Shown: positions 10,192 to 19,505 of the stretch, piece after piece
How positions within the stretch are numbered: the first letter of the stretch is position 1
Layout: every line of letters starts with the position of its first letter
Source: Pirellulales bacterium
GTDB lineage: Bacteria; Planctomycetota; Planctomycetia; Pirellulales; JAIMBC01
DNA: 33,072 nucleotides
Assembly (NCBI GenBank): GCA_023511675.1
Contig: JAIMBC010000026.1
Location: forward strand, 1 to 33,072
Reading direction: 5' to 3'
Position numbers and translations under genes: made by a program
The notes under the pieces: generated by a model
The model's input: only the letters and a program-made list of their open reading frames with translations
Told to the model about the DNA's origin: nothing
The model's database searches: none

Positions 10192-10869
10192 TCAGGCGGG
10201 CGGCGGCATGCGGCTGCGTTCCCAGGGGCTAGAGCGGCGTCTGCACTGGGCCGCCGCATGGCAGGCGCGAATGCGGCGCTCCATTTCAGCAACCAGCTCG
10301 CGATCGTTCAGACCGAGCGCCTGCTGGGGCAGCAGGGGCTCGCCAAACTGGATTTCGATGCGTGCCACCCAGGGCCAGGGTCTTGTACGGGGCCACGCCT
10401 CAAAGGCGCCGTCGATGGCAACGGGCACCAGCGGCACCTGCGCCCGGTGCGCCAGAGCGCTGAAGCCGGGCTTGAGCGTGCCCACCCGGCCATCACGCGT
10501 GCGGGTCCCCTCTGGAAACAACAGGACCAGTTCGCCGCGTTTCAGGCGGCGCAGCGTTTCCTTAAGGCCTGCCAGGCCCAGTCCTTCCCGCTCAATGGGA
10601 ATGGCATCCAAGGAATGGATCAGCCAGCGAAAGGGACCAAACCGAAAGAGCGTGGAGCGAGCCACGTAGTTCAGTCGGCGGTCGCAAGCCAGCCCGATCA
10701 GCACCGGATCATAATGGCTCTGGTGATTCGAGAGCAGCAGCGCCCCGCCACTGGCCGGAACGTGGTGCCGGCCGCGAACCCGAATGCCGTACGCCACCAC
10801 GCCGAGCAGCCGGCAAACGATGTGCAAGAAACCGTACCAGAGGCGCTTGGGCAACGAGCGCTGGGCCAT
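10192..10869 (-). CDS. plsC: 1-acyl-sn-glycerol-3-phosphate acyltransferase (PlsC family)
   Basis: A 225-residue membrane-associated acyltransferase that would acylate lysophosphatidic acid to phosphatidic acid in phospholipid synthesis. The catalytic NHX4D box is NHQSHYD (H49, D54). The glycerol-phosphate-binding box is [10 protein letters not shown] (F118-R123 and on). [14 protein letters not shown] and [16 protein letters not shown] match further conserved blocks. A hydrophobic N-terminal segment (residues 11-28) would anchor it to the inner membrane. Its ATG overlaps the cmk stop by one base (TAATG at 10867-10871), so translation is probably coupled. The cmk-plsC pairing is common in several phyla. 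The C-terminal 20 residues are arginine- and proline-rich and not conserved. Specificity for lysophosphatidate over other acyl acceptors is assumed from the family. Confidence 0.92.
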   Translation of the reverse strand: MAQRSLPKRLWYGFLHIVCRLLGVVAYGIRVRGRHHVPASGGALLLSNHQSHYDPVLIGLACDRRLNYVARSTLFRFGPFRWLIHSLDAIPIEREGLGLAGLKETLRRLKRGELVLLFPEGTRTRDGRVGTLKPGFSALAHRAQVPLVPVAIDGAFEAWPRTRPWPWVARIEIQFGEPLLPQQALGLNDRELVAEMERRIRACHAAAQCRRRSSPWERSRMPPPA

Positions 10870-11516
10870 TAGAGCCGTTCTCGCACCAGTTGTTCCAACC
10901 GCTCGACCACCTGTTCGGGGGTGAGGCCGTCTGTGACGATCACCACCGCGTCTGCGGCCTGGCGCAGGGGACCGACGGGGCGGGAGGCGTCTCGCTGGTC
11001 GCGCAGGTTCTGATCTGCCAGCACCTCGTCCAGCGGGCGCCAGTCACCGCGGGCGGCCAGGTCGAGTTGGCGGCGGCGTGCCCGCTCCTGCGGCGAGGCG
11101 GTAAGAAAGAACTTGCACTCGGCCTCGGGGAACACCACGGTCCCCTGGTCGCGCCCCTCGGTCACGAAGTTGCCCTGCGCGGCCGCCTGCCGCTGGAGCT
11201 GGACAAGGTGCTCGCGCACGGCGGGATTGTCTGCGGCAAAGTGCGTCAGCCGCGTGATTTCGGCAGTGCGAATGGCGTGCGACACGTCCTCCCCTTCCAG
11301 CAGGATGCGCGAGCCGTGCAGTTCGATGTGCAGGCTGCGGGCCAGCTCGGCGACGGCCTGGGGATCGGCCAGGTCCACGCCCCGGCGCAGGGCGGCGAGG
11401 GTCACGGCGCGGTACATGGCGCCGGTATCGAGAAACTCAAACCCCAGGCGGCGTGCCAGTTCGCGGGCGGCGCTGGTCTTGCCCGCCCCTGCTGGACCGT
11501 CGATGGTGACAATCAC
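10869..11516 (-). CDS. cmk: Cytidylate kinase
   Basis: A 215-residue nucleoside monophosphate kinase that phosphorylates CMP and dCMP with ATP. The start was placed at GTG 11516, giving (M)IVTIDGPAGAGKTSAARELA with the Walker A loop GPAGAGKT at residues 7-14. A GAGGG ribosome site (minus strand, 11524-11528) lies 7 bases before it, and 215 residues fits the usual 215-230. The longer frame to 11669 adds 51 arginine-rich residues and overlaps the preceding gene. FEFLDTGAMYRAVTLAALR is the conserved CMP-binding region, VTEGRDQGTVVFPEAECKFFLTAS corresponds to the usual GRDIGTVVFP block, and QERARRRQLDL and DQRDASRPVGPLR are the lid and nucleotide-binding arginines. In the conserved GRDxGT site glutamine replaces the usual isoleucine or methionine. 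It overlaps plsC by one base. Confidence 0.94.
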   Translation of the reverse strand: MIVTIDGPAGAGKTSAARELARRLGFEFLDTGAMYRAVTLAALRRGVDLADPQAVAELARSLHIELHGSRILLEGEDVSHAIRTAEITRLTHFAADNPAVREHLVQLQRQAAAQGNFVTEGRDQGTVVFPEAECKFFLTASPQERARRRQLDLAARGDWRPLDEVLADQNLRDQRDASRPVGPLRQAADAVVIVTDGLTPEQVVERLEQLVRERL

Positions 11517-11643
11517 GGCGCGGCCCTCGGCGAGCACTAGCCGATCGCCGCCGGGGCGGCCGCGTGCGACCCTCGCCTGCCGCCTGCGCGCAGCGAGACC
11601 GGCCCGTGCATCGCCCTGTTTGCAAGCCAGCACCATCTTTCGT

Positions 11644-14550
11644 TCACGAGGACCATCGCACCTCCACACATACCCACTCGTAGGCCCCCATGTCCAGCAC
11701 GACGCGATCGTCTTCCACTGCCAGGTCGATGAGCGGGGCGTTCAAGAAATCGACCTGGCGCGCCGTCTCCGGCCTGCGCAGCGAGCGCAGCAGCACGCGG
11801 CCGGGCCGGCCCCCGACTTCCAGCAGCCGTGCCCGAAAGCCCCGCACGATCCCCGACTCGAGCAGAGGGGCCCAGGAGGTTGCCACCACATTGCGGGCAT
11901 CGATGTGGAACAGCCATCCCGTGCGGCCGCTGGCGGGACAGGGCACGTTGCCGACAACGGGGAACCGCTGCATCAGGTGCAGGGCCTGCTGGGCCGGGTG
12001 CTTGAGGTCGGCTGCCAAGCCCAGGCGGAAGCGGCGCCGCGACTCGCCCTTGACGATCAGCAGGGAGTCGAGCATGCGGCTGCCGATGCGGCGGTGGTAG
12101 GGCAAGCCGCCGGTGAGAATGGTGCAGCCGGCACGCGGCGCGCGGATTTCTATGTACGCGGGGGCCTCGATGCGACGGGCAGTGGTAGACTGTGCCGCCA
12201 GCCCGACGCTGGCGTACAGCTCGGCCTCCTCTTCGGCCCAGGCAAAGCGCGCGGCGTAATAGGAGTTCCACGGGTCGGCCCGTGGTTCCTGGTTGGGATG
12301 CAGCTCGATCTCCAGCAGTGCATAAGGGATGCCGCGCCAGAGCTGAACCTTTTGCACGAAGGAGGCCTGGCACTGGCCCTCTGCATCCAGCAAGCGGCCA
12401 CGGCTGATGATTTCTCCCAACGCTGGGCCGGCAGAGGTGCATTCCACCGCGTCCGCCACCATGTGCGAATACACCGCATTCGTATCCGGGTCGCGCCAGG
12501 GCTCTCCCGGTTTGGGGCGCGGGCCAGGCAGCCGCAAGGCCAGTTGCTGCGACAAACGATTGCCGCGGAAGGCAAAGTCGTGCAAGGCGCGAATGCCTCC
12601 CGTCTCGGGATGGATCTCCAGCTCCAACAAGTCATTGCGGATGATCCTCCCCTCTGCCATCGGCCGGACTCGCTTTTTCTGAGGGCGCCCCGGCCCTTGG
12701 CCGCTTTCCAGCCAGGCGAATCCCAGGGCAGGAACTTCGACGGCCACTCGCGTCGATTCAGGCCCGGTTTGCACGGCCGCCACCGGCGCCCCTTCGGCCA
12801 ACTGGTTGCCCGGCGGCAGCTCCACGCCGCAGATCGTACTGAAACTGGTGGGATTGAGGACCAGCCAGCCACCAGAGGAGTTGCTGCCTTGGCAGATCAT
12901 GCGGGCCAGGGTCTCCGCGGCTTGCTGCAGTCCGTCGCGCGCGGCTGCGGGAGGATATGGGCCCGGGCAAGCGGCAATGGCCAAAGGCATATCAGCCGGC
13001 GCCTGGGAGGATGGTCCGGCTGGTTGCCCGGTTGTGCGGCCCGCCAGCAGCTCGGCCAGCGAACGGAGCGTTTGAGCAGCCTGGTCCTCCGCGGCACGCC
13101 GGTGCCAGTCCAGCAGGCGCGAAATGGGGTCCGCCTCCTCGCGGACCACCGCTTGGTAAAGGTAGGGGGCGCGGTATTGATCGGCCCGAAAGCGGACCAA
13201 CTCGCCCGGTCGGTCGGTGCGCGTGAAGAACTCTTCCAACGTTACAAAGCGGCCCAGCACCGGGGCATAGCGCGCCATCCTCCGCAGGTCGGCCAGGAAG
13301 GGGCTGTACTGCCCGGGCCAGTGCGCAAGCAGCAGCACGGCCACGTGGTCGCGGTCCATGGTCTCGCCCATCTTGCGGGCCAGACTGAGGAAGGTTTCCA
13401 CACGCGAGGCATCGGCCGCTACACGGAGCACCGCATCGATCGCGCTGGCATCGAGACCCTGCCAACGAATCTTGCTTTGCCCAGCATGGGGGAAGTGGCC
13501 CTCGTCCAGCGTGAAGTGCAAGGCCCCCACAAAGCCTAGCCGGCTCAAGATCTGCGGCAACAGCGGATGCAGGCCGTGACGCCGGCGGCCGAATACGACC
13601 GGCCGCCGGCCCACTACCCGCTCGTGCACGGCCAGACCGCGCAAAAAACCGGCCAGCATCCCCTCGCAGGGGGCCAGCGCCAGCGGCTCCTCGGCATATT
13701 CGCCCCCGACCAGACTTACGCGCCCTTCATCGCACGCCTGTCGCAGGGCCGCCAGCGTCCGCGGCGCTTCGCGCTCCATCTCCTCAAGCTGCTCCGCCGC
13801 GCACAGCACGTTCATTGGTATATCTTGCTCCAGTTCGCTGCGCAGGCTGTCTCCCAGCGTGGTCGCCGCCACCAAGGTCAGATCCACCAAATACGCCTCG
13901 ACCGGATAGAACCGCTCCCGTGCCTCCAAGAGTACCTGGTAGCAAGCCCGCAGATGGTCTCGACAGGCATCCGCCTCTCCCTGCACAAAGCAGCGGGCTG
14001 CCGCCACGGCCTCGTTCCGCAACTGCACCTCGTCGAGATTGCTCATGTAACGCATCTGCCGCGTGAGCAACTCGACCATCAAGTACGTATAACCCAGGGC
14101 CAGAAAGTCAGGTACCAGCTCAGCCGCCGGATGCCTGACAGGTGCGGCCTGCAACCCAGCGGCTTCGCCATCGCTCGCAGAAGCCGACACGTCGCGCGCT
14201 AGATATGCATCCCCGCCGTCGAGCTGGCGCAGGGCCGTGCGGAGGATTTCCCCACGCGTCGTACACTTGCGCACCACGCAGGCCCCCGCATCGGCCGCGC
14301 GCGACGTCCAACCGGCCAGCAGCAGCCGTTCGCTGGCCGAGGGCACCACGACCAGCCTGCCCGACAGCTCCGCAGGCGGACCATCTGCCCTGTACCACGT
14401 GGGCAAGCTGCCCGCGCTCGCCAGCAATGCCGGATGCCACAACGCCGTCCATGCCGCCAGCAGCCCCAATGCCTCTTCCCCCTCCTGATAAGTGGGAAAG
14501 TCTTCCAGACTGTGGCAGGGCAAGAGGACGATCAGCTCTTCGAATCTCAT
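11644..14550 (-). CDS. GH38-like (alpha-mannosidase-related) protein lacking catalytic motifs
   Basis: A 968-residue protein with the layout of a glycoside hydrolase family 38 enzyme. The N-terminal alpha/beta part (about residues 1-460) includes LVGGEYAEEPLALAPCEGMLAG near residue 285 and PLLPQILSRLGFVGALHFTL near residue 325, which line up with the GGMWVEPD and PQIL-KKAG regions of alpha-mannosidases. A beta-sandwich C-terminal half starts near residue 630 (IIRNDLLELEIHPETGGIRA) and runs to the end. However, the zinc-binding HxDxxW strand reads VDLTLVAATTLG, and the nucleophile block usually written PDTFG or DPFGH reads FGRRRHGLHP. The protein is therefore probably inactive as a retaining mannosidase or does something different. 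No signal peptide is seen at the chosen ATG (14550; AAGGCG about 7 bases upstream). cmk lies 127 bases downstream. The fold relation is fairly sure, the function unknown. Confidence 0.72.
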   Translation of the reverse strand: MRFEELIVLLPCHSLEDFPTYQEGEEALGLLAAWTALWHPALLASAGSLPTWYRADGPPAELSGRLVVVPSASERLLLAGWTSRAADAGACVVRKCTTRGEILRTALRQLDGGDAYLARDVSASASDGEAAGLQAAPVRHPAAELVPDFLALGYTYLMVELLTRQMRYMSNLDEVQLRNEAVAAARCFVQGEADACRDHLRACYQVLLEARERFYPVEAYLVDLTLVAATTLGDSLRSELEQDIPMNVLCAAEQLEEMEREAPRTLAALRQACDEGRVSLVGGEYAEEPLALAPCEGMLAGFLRGLAVHERVVGRRPVVFGRRRHGLHPLLPQILSRLGFVGALHFTLDEGHFPHAGQSKIRWQGLDASAIDAVLRVAADASRVETFLSLARKMGETMDRDHVAVLLLAHWPGQYSPFLADLRRMARYAPVLGRFVTLEEFFTRTDRPGELVRFRADQYRAPYLYQAVVREEADPISRLLDWHRRAAEDQAAQTLRSLAELLAGRTTGQPAGPSSQAPADMPLAIAACPGPYPPAAARDGLQQAAETLARMICQGSNSSGGWLVLNPTSFSTICGVELPPGNQLAEGAPVAAVQTGPESTRVAVEVPALGFAWLESGQGPGRPQKKRVRPMAEGRIIRNDLLELEIHPETGGIRALHDFAFRGNRLSQQLALRLPGPRPKPGEPWRDPDTNAVYSHMVADAVECTSAGPALGEIISRGRLLDAEGQCQASFVQKVQLWRGIPYALLEIELHPNQEPRADPWNSYYAARFAWAEEEAELYASVGLAAQSTTARRIEAPAYIEIRAPRAGCTILTGGLPYHRRIGSRMLDSLLIVKGESRRRFRLGLAADLKHPAQQALHLMQRFPVVGNVPCPASGRTGWLFHIDARNVVATSWAPLLESGIVRGFRARLLEVGGRPGRVLLRSLRRPETARQVDFLNAPLIDLAVEDDRVVLDMGAYEWVCVEVRWSS

Positions 14551-15257
14551 AGCGCCTTGAACGGGCGATCGGGCCGCTGCGGGCGAGGCCGGGCAGGATG
14601 GAAGCCACTTATGCTCAGGAGCATGGTGCCGGCGCAAACGGCCGCGGGCTTTCCACCATATCCGGCATTGGCGGGCGCGTCGAGGGTGCAAGGCCCGCGT
14701 GCACGCCTTCTCGGCGAGAATGGCACACTCACCCCGTCAGAGGGCTGCGGCGGAAGCGTTGTCGACCAACGCCGCGCGGTTCTTGCCTGGGGGGGAACGC
14801 CTGGAAACCCGTCTCGTGGTCCGTGTATCGGGGCAGGGCTTGTTCGGCCGGGTTCCACAGTACGGCCTTCAGACGGATCGGCGGCCGCGGAATCAACGCC
14901 GAGCTGGCGGAGAGGCAAGCGGCCCATTCGGCGGCCGCGGGGCAGGCGGAGGTCAGGGCTGGCGGGAGTTGCCAGCTTTCGGCGGCTGGCCACACGCGAG
15001 CACACCGCGCCGGGGCCAAACAGTGGCATCCTTCCCTCTGGCAGGCTAGGATAGCAATCGACCTGCCGGCTGGTATACTGAGGATCGTATCCCCATTTTG
15101 TTGACAACCGCACCTTGGACTCCGTAGACTTAGGGTTGCGAACAGAAGCCCGCGCCCTGCAGGCGTTTATTCCTCATCCTCGGCCATTTTCCGGTCACAG
15201 GGGTTTCGGGCCTGGCGCCTACACGGTCTGGGGGCGGAACAGAGAGGTAGTCGGATT
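14551..15257. other. Divergent intergenic region between GH38-like gene and pil block
   Basis: A 707-base gap between a minus-strand and a plus-strand gene. The right end holds the promoter candidate for the pil block (15101-15130) and a separate extended -10-like TGGTATACT at 15071-15079. The rest is GC-rich. Open frames on both strands are arginine- and proline-rich and not protein-like. One minus-strand stretch reads IRLKAVLWNPAEQALPRY (within 14729-15019) and might be a gene remnant, but I cannot assign it. Confidence 0.4.
15101..15130 (+). promoter_or_regulatory. Candidate sigma-70 promoter of the pil block
   Basis: A perfect -35 hexamer TTGACA at 15101-15106 is followed after 18 bases by TAGACT at 15125-15130 (four of six consensus positions). 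It lies about 130 bases before the pilM start in an otherwise GC-rich gap. TGGTATACT at 15071-15079 is a second, extended -10-type candidate without a clear -35. Confidence 0.45.
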
Positions 15258-17726
15258 ATGCCGCGAAGCGACGCCGTTTGGGGTATCGACATAGGCCAGT
15301 GCGCGCTGAAGGCACTGCGGTGCCGCCCGCACGAAGAGCCCCACCGCGTGGTGGCGACGGCCTTCGACTACATCGAGTTTCCCAAGATGCTCAGCCAGCC
15401 GGATGTGGATCCGGCGGAGCTGATTCAGGACGCCTTAAAGCAATTTCTCTCCCGCAACAATGTGCGGGGCGACCGGGTGGTGATCTCGGTCTCGGGGCAG
15501 AGCGGGCTGGCGCGGTTTGTCAAGCTGCCGCCGGTCGATGCCAAGAAGATACCCGACATTGTGCGTTATGAGGCCCGGCAGCAGATCCCCTTCGCCCTCA
15601 CCGACGTGGTGTGGGACTACCAGCAGATGGTAGGGGGCACGGTGGTGGAAGGGTTTGTGATCGAGACGGAGGTAGGCCTGTTCGCCATGAAGCGCGATCA
15701 GGTGTACCGGGCGCTCAAGCCGTTCATGGCGGCGGGTATCGAGGTGGACGTGGTGCAGCTTGCGCCGCTGGCGCTGTACAACTACGTGGTCTTTGATCAG
15801 ATGCCCAAGCTGCCGCCGCCGGATGAGTACGATCCGGAAAGCCCGCCCGAATCGCTGGTGTTGCTGTCGCTGGGCACGGACTCCACGGATCTGGTGGTCA
15901 CCAACGGTTACCGCATGTGGCAGCGGAGCATCCCCCTGGGCGGCAGCCACTTCACCAAGGCGCTCACCAAGGAACTGAAGCTGACCTTTGCCACGGCCGA
16001 GCATCTCAAGCGCAATGCCGCCCAGGCGGAGGATCCGCGTGCCCTGTTCCAGGCGATGCGCCCGGTGTTCAACGAACTGCTGGCCGAGGTGCAGCGTTCC
16101 ATCGGTTATTACGCGAACCTGCACCGCAAGGAGAAGATCTCCCGCTGCCTGGCGTTGGGCAATGCCATGAAGCTGCCGGGGTTGCAGCGCTACCTCGCGC
16201 AGAACCTGGGCATGGAAGTGGAGCGGATCGAAGGTTTCCGCTGCTTGAGCGGCACAGCGGTGACGGAGGCTCCCGCGTTCAAGGAGAACGTGATGAGCTT
16301 CGCCGTGGCCTATGGGCTGTGTTTGCAGGTGTTGCGAGAGACGCGGATTCGCACCAATCTGCTGCCGCGCGAGATTCTGCAAGATCGGCTGATCCGTGCC
16401 AAGAAGCCCTGGGCGGTGGGTGCGGCCGCGGCCATCATGTTGGCGTTGACCCTGAGCTACTTCTTCCACTGGCGGGCATGGAACGCGGTGGTGGTGGAGA
16501 ACTACTGGAAGCCGGCGGCGGAGGAGGCCGACCGCGTGGTCTCCACGGCGAACACCTACAAGACCGAGTACGAGCAGGCGCGGGAGGCCTACAAGAAGGT
16601 CGATACGGCGGGGCTGTACCTCGTACAGAACCTCGAGGGCCGCGAGCTGTGGATCGAGCTGCTGAAGAGCCTGAACGAGTGTCTGCCCCGTTCCGCCCCG
16701 GGACAGAACCTGCCCTTTGACAAGCGGCCGGAGATCAAGATCACGCGCGTCGAATGCCAGCGGCTGAACAACCTGAGCGAGTGGTGGAACACGGTCAAGG
16801 ACGTGTATCAAGAGGTGAAGAGTTCTCGGCGGAAGACTCAATCCCTCTCGCCGCCGCCTCCGCCGCAGGCCGATCCGGAAAAGCGTGCTGACGTGTTGAC
16901 GCCCCGAGACATGGAGCGCGCGGTGGGCGCGGAGAAGCTAATGGGGAACACGGAAGAGCCAGCCCCCCAGCCCGTCCCTGCTGAAGAGAACGCCGCTCCG
17001 GTCGAGGTGCCAGGACCAACCGGCCCAGGCTGGGTGATCCAGATCACGGGCTACCACTATCACAATCCGCGGGACGAGCCGGAGAATCAGGGTGCCGACT
17101 ATGTGCGCAACACGTTGATCGCCAACCTGGAGAAGCCCGAGGTAAATGGAGTGGACGTGGGCCGGCTCGGCATCCGCTTCCCCGTGCTGGTGCATGTCCC
17201 CAAGATCGATTTCAACTACATGCTGGAGGTGCCGGAGTCGGAACTAGTGGGAGAGAATGCCAATCCGGCCCTGGCGGCCCTGGTCCCACCCGGATCGCCC
17301 CCCTCTCCCGATGGACGGCGGCAGGTGAAAGTGGCGCGGTTTGACTTCGTCTTGCAGTTCTGCTGGATCGAAACGCCGCGTCACAAGCGTGAGGGTGCGG
17401 CCAGCCCCGCACTGGCCGCTGTGCCATCGTTGCCGGCTCCCCCTGCACCGCTGGGCAATCCCGGCGCCGGCGTTCAGGCCGCCAACGTGGGCGCGCAAGC
17501 CTCCCAGCCGGGCGCCGCCGGCGAGGCGCCAGCGGCAGGCTCTAACCAGGTTGCAAATGCCAACCCGGCCGACGACGAGGACAGCGACCCCGCTGGCTCT
17601 GATCCAGCCGATACGGACACCGCTGGCGGCGATGTGGATCCCGCCGACGCGCAAGCTGCGGCCGTCGCGGCCGATGCCGAACCCGAAGACGAAGCGGCCG
17701 CTGAGATTCCACCCGATGCAGAGTAG
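15258..17726 (+). CDS. PilM-PilN fusion, type IV pilus / secretion assembly platform protein
   Basis: An 822-residue protein joining two normally separate subunits. Residues 1-360 are a PilM-like actin-fold ATPase domain with the phosphate loop WGIDIGQCALKAL (8-20), PDIVRYEARQQIPF (99-112), a second phosphate region SLGTDSTDLVV (204-214), GGSHFTKAL, and LGNAMKLPGLQRYL (300-313). Residues 364-371 read IRTNLLPR, the NLLP box that opens PilN proteins, followed by one transmembrane helix (about 384-404), an extended coiled-coil-like segment and an exported C-terminal region. The last 100 or so residues are rich in Pro, Ala, Asp and Glu. PilM normally binds the short cytoplasmic tail of PilN, so fusion would fix that contact. 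An AGAGAGG purine run lies about 10 bases before the ATG at 15258. It is the first gene of a block with two further bitopic proteins. Confidence 0.88.
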   Translation: MPRSDAVWGIDIGQCALKALRCRPHEEPHRVVATAFDYIEFPKMLSQPDVDPAELIQDALKQFLSRNNVRGDRVVISVSGQSGLARFVKLPPVDAKKIPDIVRYEARQQIPFALTDVVWDYQQMVGGTVVEGFVIETEVGLFAMKRDQVYRALKPFMAAGIEVDVVQLAPLALYNYVVFDQMPKLPPPDEYDPESPPESLVLLSLGTDSTDLVVTNGYRMWQRSIPLGGSHFTKALTKELKLTFATAEHLKRNAAQAEDPRALFQAMRPVFNELLAEVQRSIGYYANLHRKEKISRCLALGNAMKLPGLQRYLAQNLGMEVERIEGFRCLSGTAVTEAPAFKENVMSFAVAYGLCLQVLRETRIRTNLLPREILQDRLIRAKKPWAVGAAAAIMLALTLSYFFHWRAWNAVVVENYWKPAAEEADRVVSTANTYKTEYEQAREAYKKVDTAGLYLVQNLEGRELWIELLKSLNECLPRSAPGQNLPFDKRPEIKITRVECQRLNNLSEWWNTVKDVYQEVKSSRRKTQSLSPPPPPQADPEKRADVLTPRDMERAVGAEKLMGNTEEPAPQPVPAEENAAPVEVPGPTGPGWVIQITGYHYHNPRDEPENQGADYVRNTLIANLEKPEVNGVDVGRLGIRFPVLVHVPKIDFNYMLEVPESELVGENANPALAALVPPGSPPSPDGRRQVKVARFDFVLQFCWIETPRHKREGAASPALAAVPSLPAPPAPLGNPGAGVQAANVGAQASQPGAAGEAPAAGSNQVANANPADDEDSDPAGSDPADTDTAGGDVDPADAQAAAVAADAEPEDEAAAEIPPDAE

Positions 17727-17824
17727 GTTCAACATCTGAAAGAGACCGGCCCTGGCACGGCGTGTGAGGCCGCCGGGGCCCCTGAGCACAGGCAGTCTGA
17801 CTCGGCAACCAGGTTTTCCCAGCC

Positions 17825-19357
17825 ATGGAACAGCTCAAGCCGTATCTCAAATTGTTGCAGAAGCACCACTTCTGGGTGGTCAGCGCCCTGGCGGTCATCA
17901 CCGCCGTCGTGGTGTGGACGACGGCAACGGCCTCCATCGAGGAGGAGACCGCCAGGAACCGCAGCCTCGTCGATGGGAAGTTTCAGGCCGTCAAGTCGAT
18001 CGAGCCCACGCCGCCGAACGACAAATTCAAGGCCGCTGTCCTGACGCGTGCCGATGAGTTGAAGCAGAAGGTGTTTCAGGCCTGGCAGGCCCTCTACAAT
18101 CGCCAGGTGGGGTTGTTCCGCTGGCCCGAAGTCGTACGGGGCATGGAAACGCTGGGCGAGAATCAAGACATTCCCACCAGTTGGCGTGAGAACTACAACA
18201 ACCTCGTCGTGGAGTCGGAGTGGCAGAGGCTCTTCGAGGTGCTAGACGTTGTCCGTCCCAAGCCGATCGACCCCGATGCTTCAGAGGAACAGCGCACTGA
18301 CGAATACCAGGGAACGGTCGTGTGGGACGAGAATGCCCGCAAGGCGCTCGTCGACCGCTACCGCTCTGCCAGCACGCCGTCGGATGTGAAGATGCGGGTC
18401 ACCCAAGAAGACCTGTGGATCTTCGAGTCGCTGTTCAGGATGATCCGGAACTTGAATGCGCAGGCCACCGATCCATCGGATGCAGTCATCAAACGGATCG
18501 ACGCGCTGGACATCGGCCGGTATGCCATGGCAGAGGCCATGCGCGACCCAGGCAAGATCGATGTCCGCGCCACGGGCCAAGGGATGGCCCAGGGCGGCGG
18601 GATGGGCTCCATGGGCAGTCAAAACTCGATGAATGTATCCGAGTCCGACCTGCTTTCGTTCCGCTACCTAGACGCCCAGGGCAAGCCCCTCGAGGCAAGC
18701 GGCAATAAGGTGAATCACCCGTTTGCCGCCTTCCGCCAGATGTTCGTACGCATGAAGGTGCTGGTCAATCAGGACTCGATTCCCGATGTGCTGGCCGCCT
18801 GCGCTAACAACGACCTGCCCATTGAGGTCAAGCAGGTGCGGATCTGGTTTTACGGAGCGCCCAATCTCTCCACATCGGGCGGCGGCTCGATGGGCGGCGG
18901 GTCCATGGGTGGCGGAGTTCCCGGCGGCGGCATGGCGGGGCCCGGAGGCATGCCGGGTTCGGGGGCCATGCCAGGTGCTGGGCCAGGCGGGATGCCCGGC
19001 TCGGGAGGAATGGGCAGCAATGTAGGCGGCATCGGTAGCGCGGCAGGTCCTGCCGGCGGGCGTAGCGGGGCCCTGGCTGATATGAAGCCGGACGATGCCA
19101 TCCTGGAGATCCGCGGCATCATCTACCTTTACAATCCGCCGGATATCACCAAGCTGGACCCGCAAAGCATTGTCGTCCAGGAGCGGTCGTTTGGCCTGGC
19201 CTTCGGAGGCAGCCTCGGTGCCGGCGGCGGAGCTGGCGGTGCTGCGGGAGCTGGCGCGGGCATGCCAGGTATGGCAGGCCCGGGCGGTATGGCTGGTCCC
19301 GGCGGCACCATGCCCGGCATGCCGGGCGCTGGCATGCCCATGCCCGGTGGAAGCTGA
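17825..19357 (+). CDS. Bitopic membrane protein of the pil block (PilO-position), Gly/Met-rich
   Basis: A 510-residue protein of unrecognised family. A short cytoplasmic tail (MEQLKPYLKLLQKHH) leads into one transmembrane helix (about 16-37), and the rest would be periplasmic. A helical, charged region (40-270) is followed by a low-complexity Gly-Ser-Met-Pro stretch (352-403), a beta-like segment DDAILEIRGIIYLYNPPDITKL, and a second Gly-Ala-Met-Pro tail (461-510). Topology and position after a PilM-PilN fusion suggest the role of PilO in the inner-membrane alignment complex. This is inference from order and topology: no PilO motif was recognised. The gene begins 98 bases after the fusion gene, with no strong ribosome site, and is followed by a third gene after 148 bases. 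Confidence 0.78.
   Translation: MEQLKPYLKLLQKHHFWVVSALAVITAVVVWTTATASIEEETARNRSLVDGKFQAVKSIEPTPPNDKFKAAVLTRADELKQKVFQAWQALYNRQVGLFRWPEVVRGMETLGENQDIPTSWRENYNNLVVESEWQRLFEVLDVVRPKPIDPDASEEQRTDEYQGTVVWDENARKALVDRYRSASTPSDVKMRVTQEDLWIFESLFRMIRNLNAQATDPSDAVIKRIDALDIGRYAMAEAMRDPGKIDVRATGQGMAQGGGMGSMGSQNSMNVSESDLLSFRYLDAQGKPLEASGNKVNHPFAAFRQMFVRMKVLVNQDSIPDVLAACANNDLPIEVKQVRIWFYGAPNLSTSGGGSMGGGSMGGGVPGGGMAGPGGMPGSGAMPGAGPGGMPGSGGMGSNVGGIGSAAGPAGGRSGALADMKPDDAILEIRGIIYLYNPPDITKLDPQSIVVQERSFGLAFGGSLGAGGGAGGAAGAGAGMPGMAGPGGMAGPGGTMPGMPGAGMPMPGGS
18878..19034 (+). repeat. Gly-Met-Pro low-complexity repeat, internal
   Basis: Codes for residues 352-403 of the second pil-block protein, built from GGGSM, GPGGMPG and SGAMPG units. 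At the DNA level it is a run of GGC, GGG and ATG codons with related but not identical copies. Confidence 0.75.
19205..19354 (+). repeat. Gly-Ala-Met-Pro low-complexity repeat, C-terminal
   Basis: Codes for residues 461-510, a Gly/Ala-rich stretch that turns into MAGPGGMAGPGG and MPGMPGAGMP units and ends the second pil-block protein. The units resemble those in the internal repeat of the same protein and in the next gene. Confidence 0.75.
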
Positions 19358-19505
19358 CGCAGCCTGGACCAAACTGCCCCGTTTCCCACTTAACCCACGA
19401 GTTTGACAGCCGTCCGACACACAGGTTTAACGCTAAGGACCAGCCAATGAGGAGCCTGTAGATCTGGCTCCGCCTCGGTGCGTTGTGCCCTAGGAAGTCA
19501 CACCC

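Noticed and set aside
11113-13539. An 808-codon plus-strand frame antisense to cmk and the GH38-like gene
   Set aside because: It spans two genes on the opposite strand, including unmistakable cmk motifs, and its translation is an Arg/Gln/His-rich mixture typical of shadow frames.
14547-15113. Open frames in the divergent gap, including a minus-strand stretch reading LKAVLWNPAEQ
   Set aside because: No start signal, no coding bias and no recognisable domain. One short protein-like phrase is not enough to call a gene or remnant.
15435-16841. A 468-codon minus-strand frame antisense to the PilM-PilN fusion
   Set aside because: PilM motifs on the plus strand fix the coding frame; the antisense product has no recognisable features.
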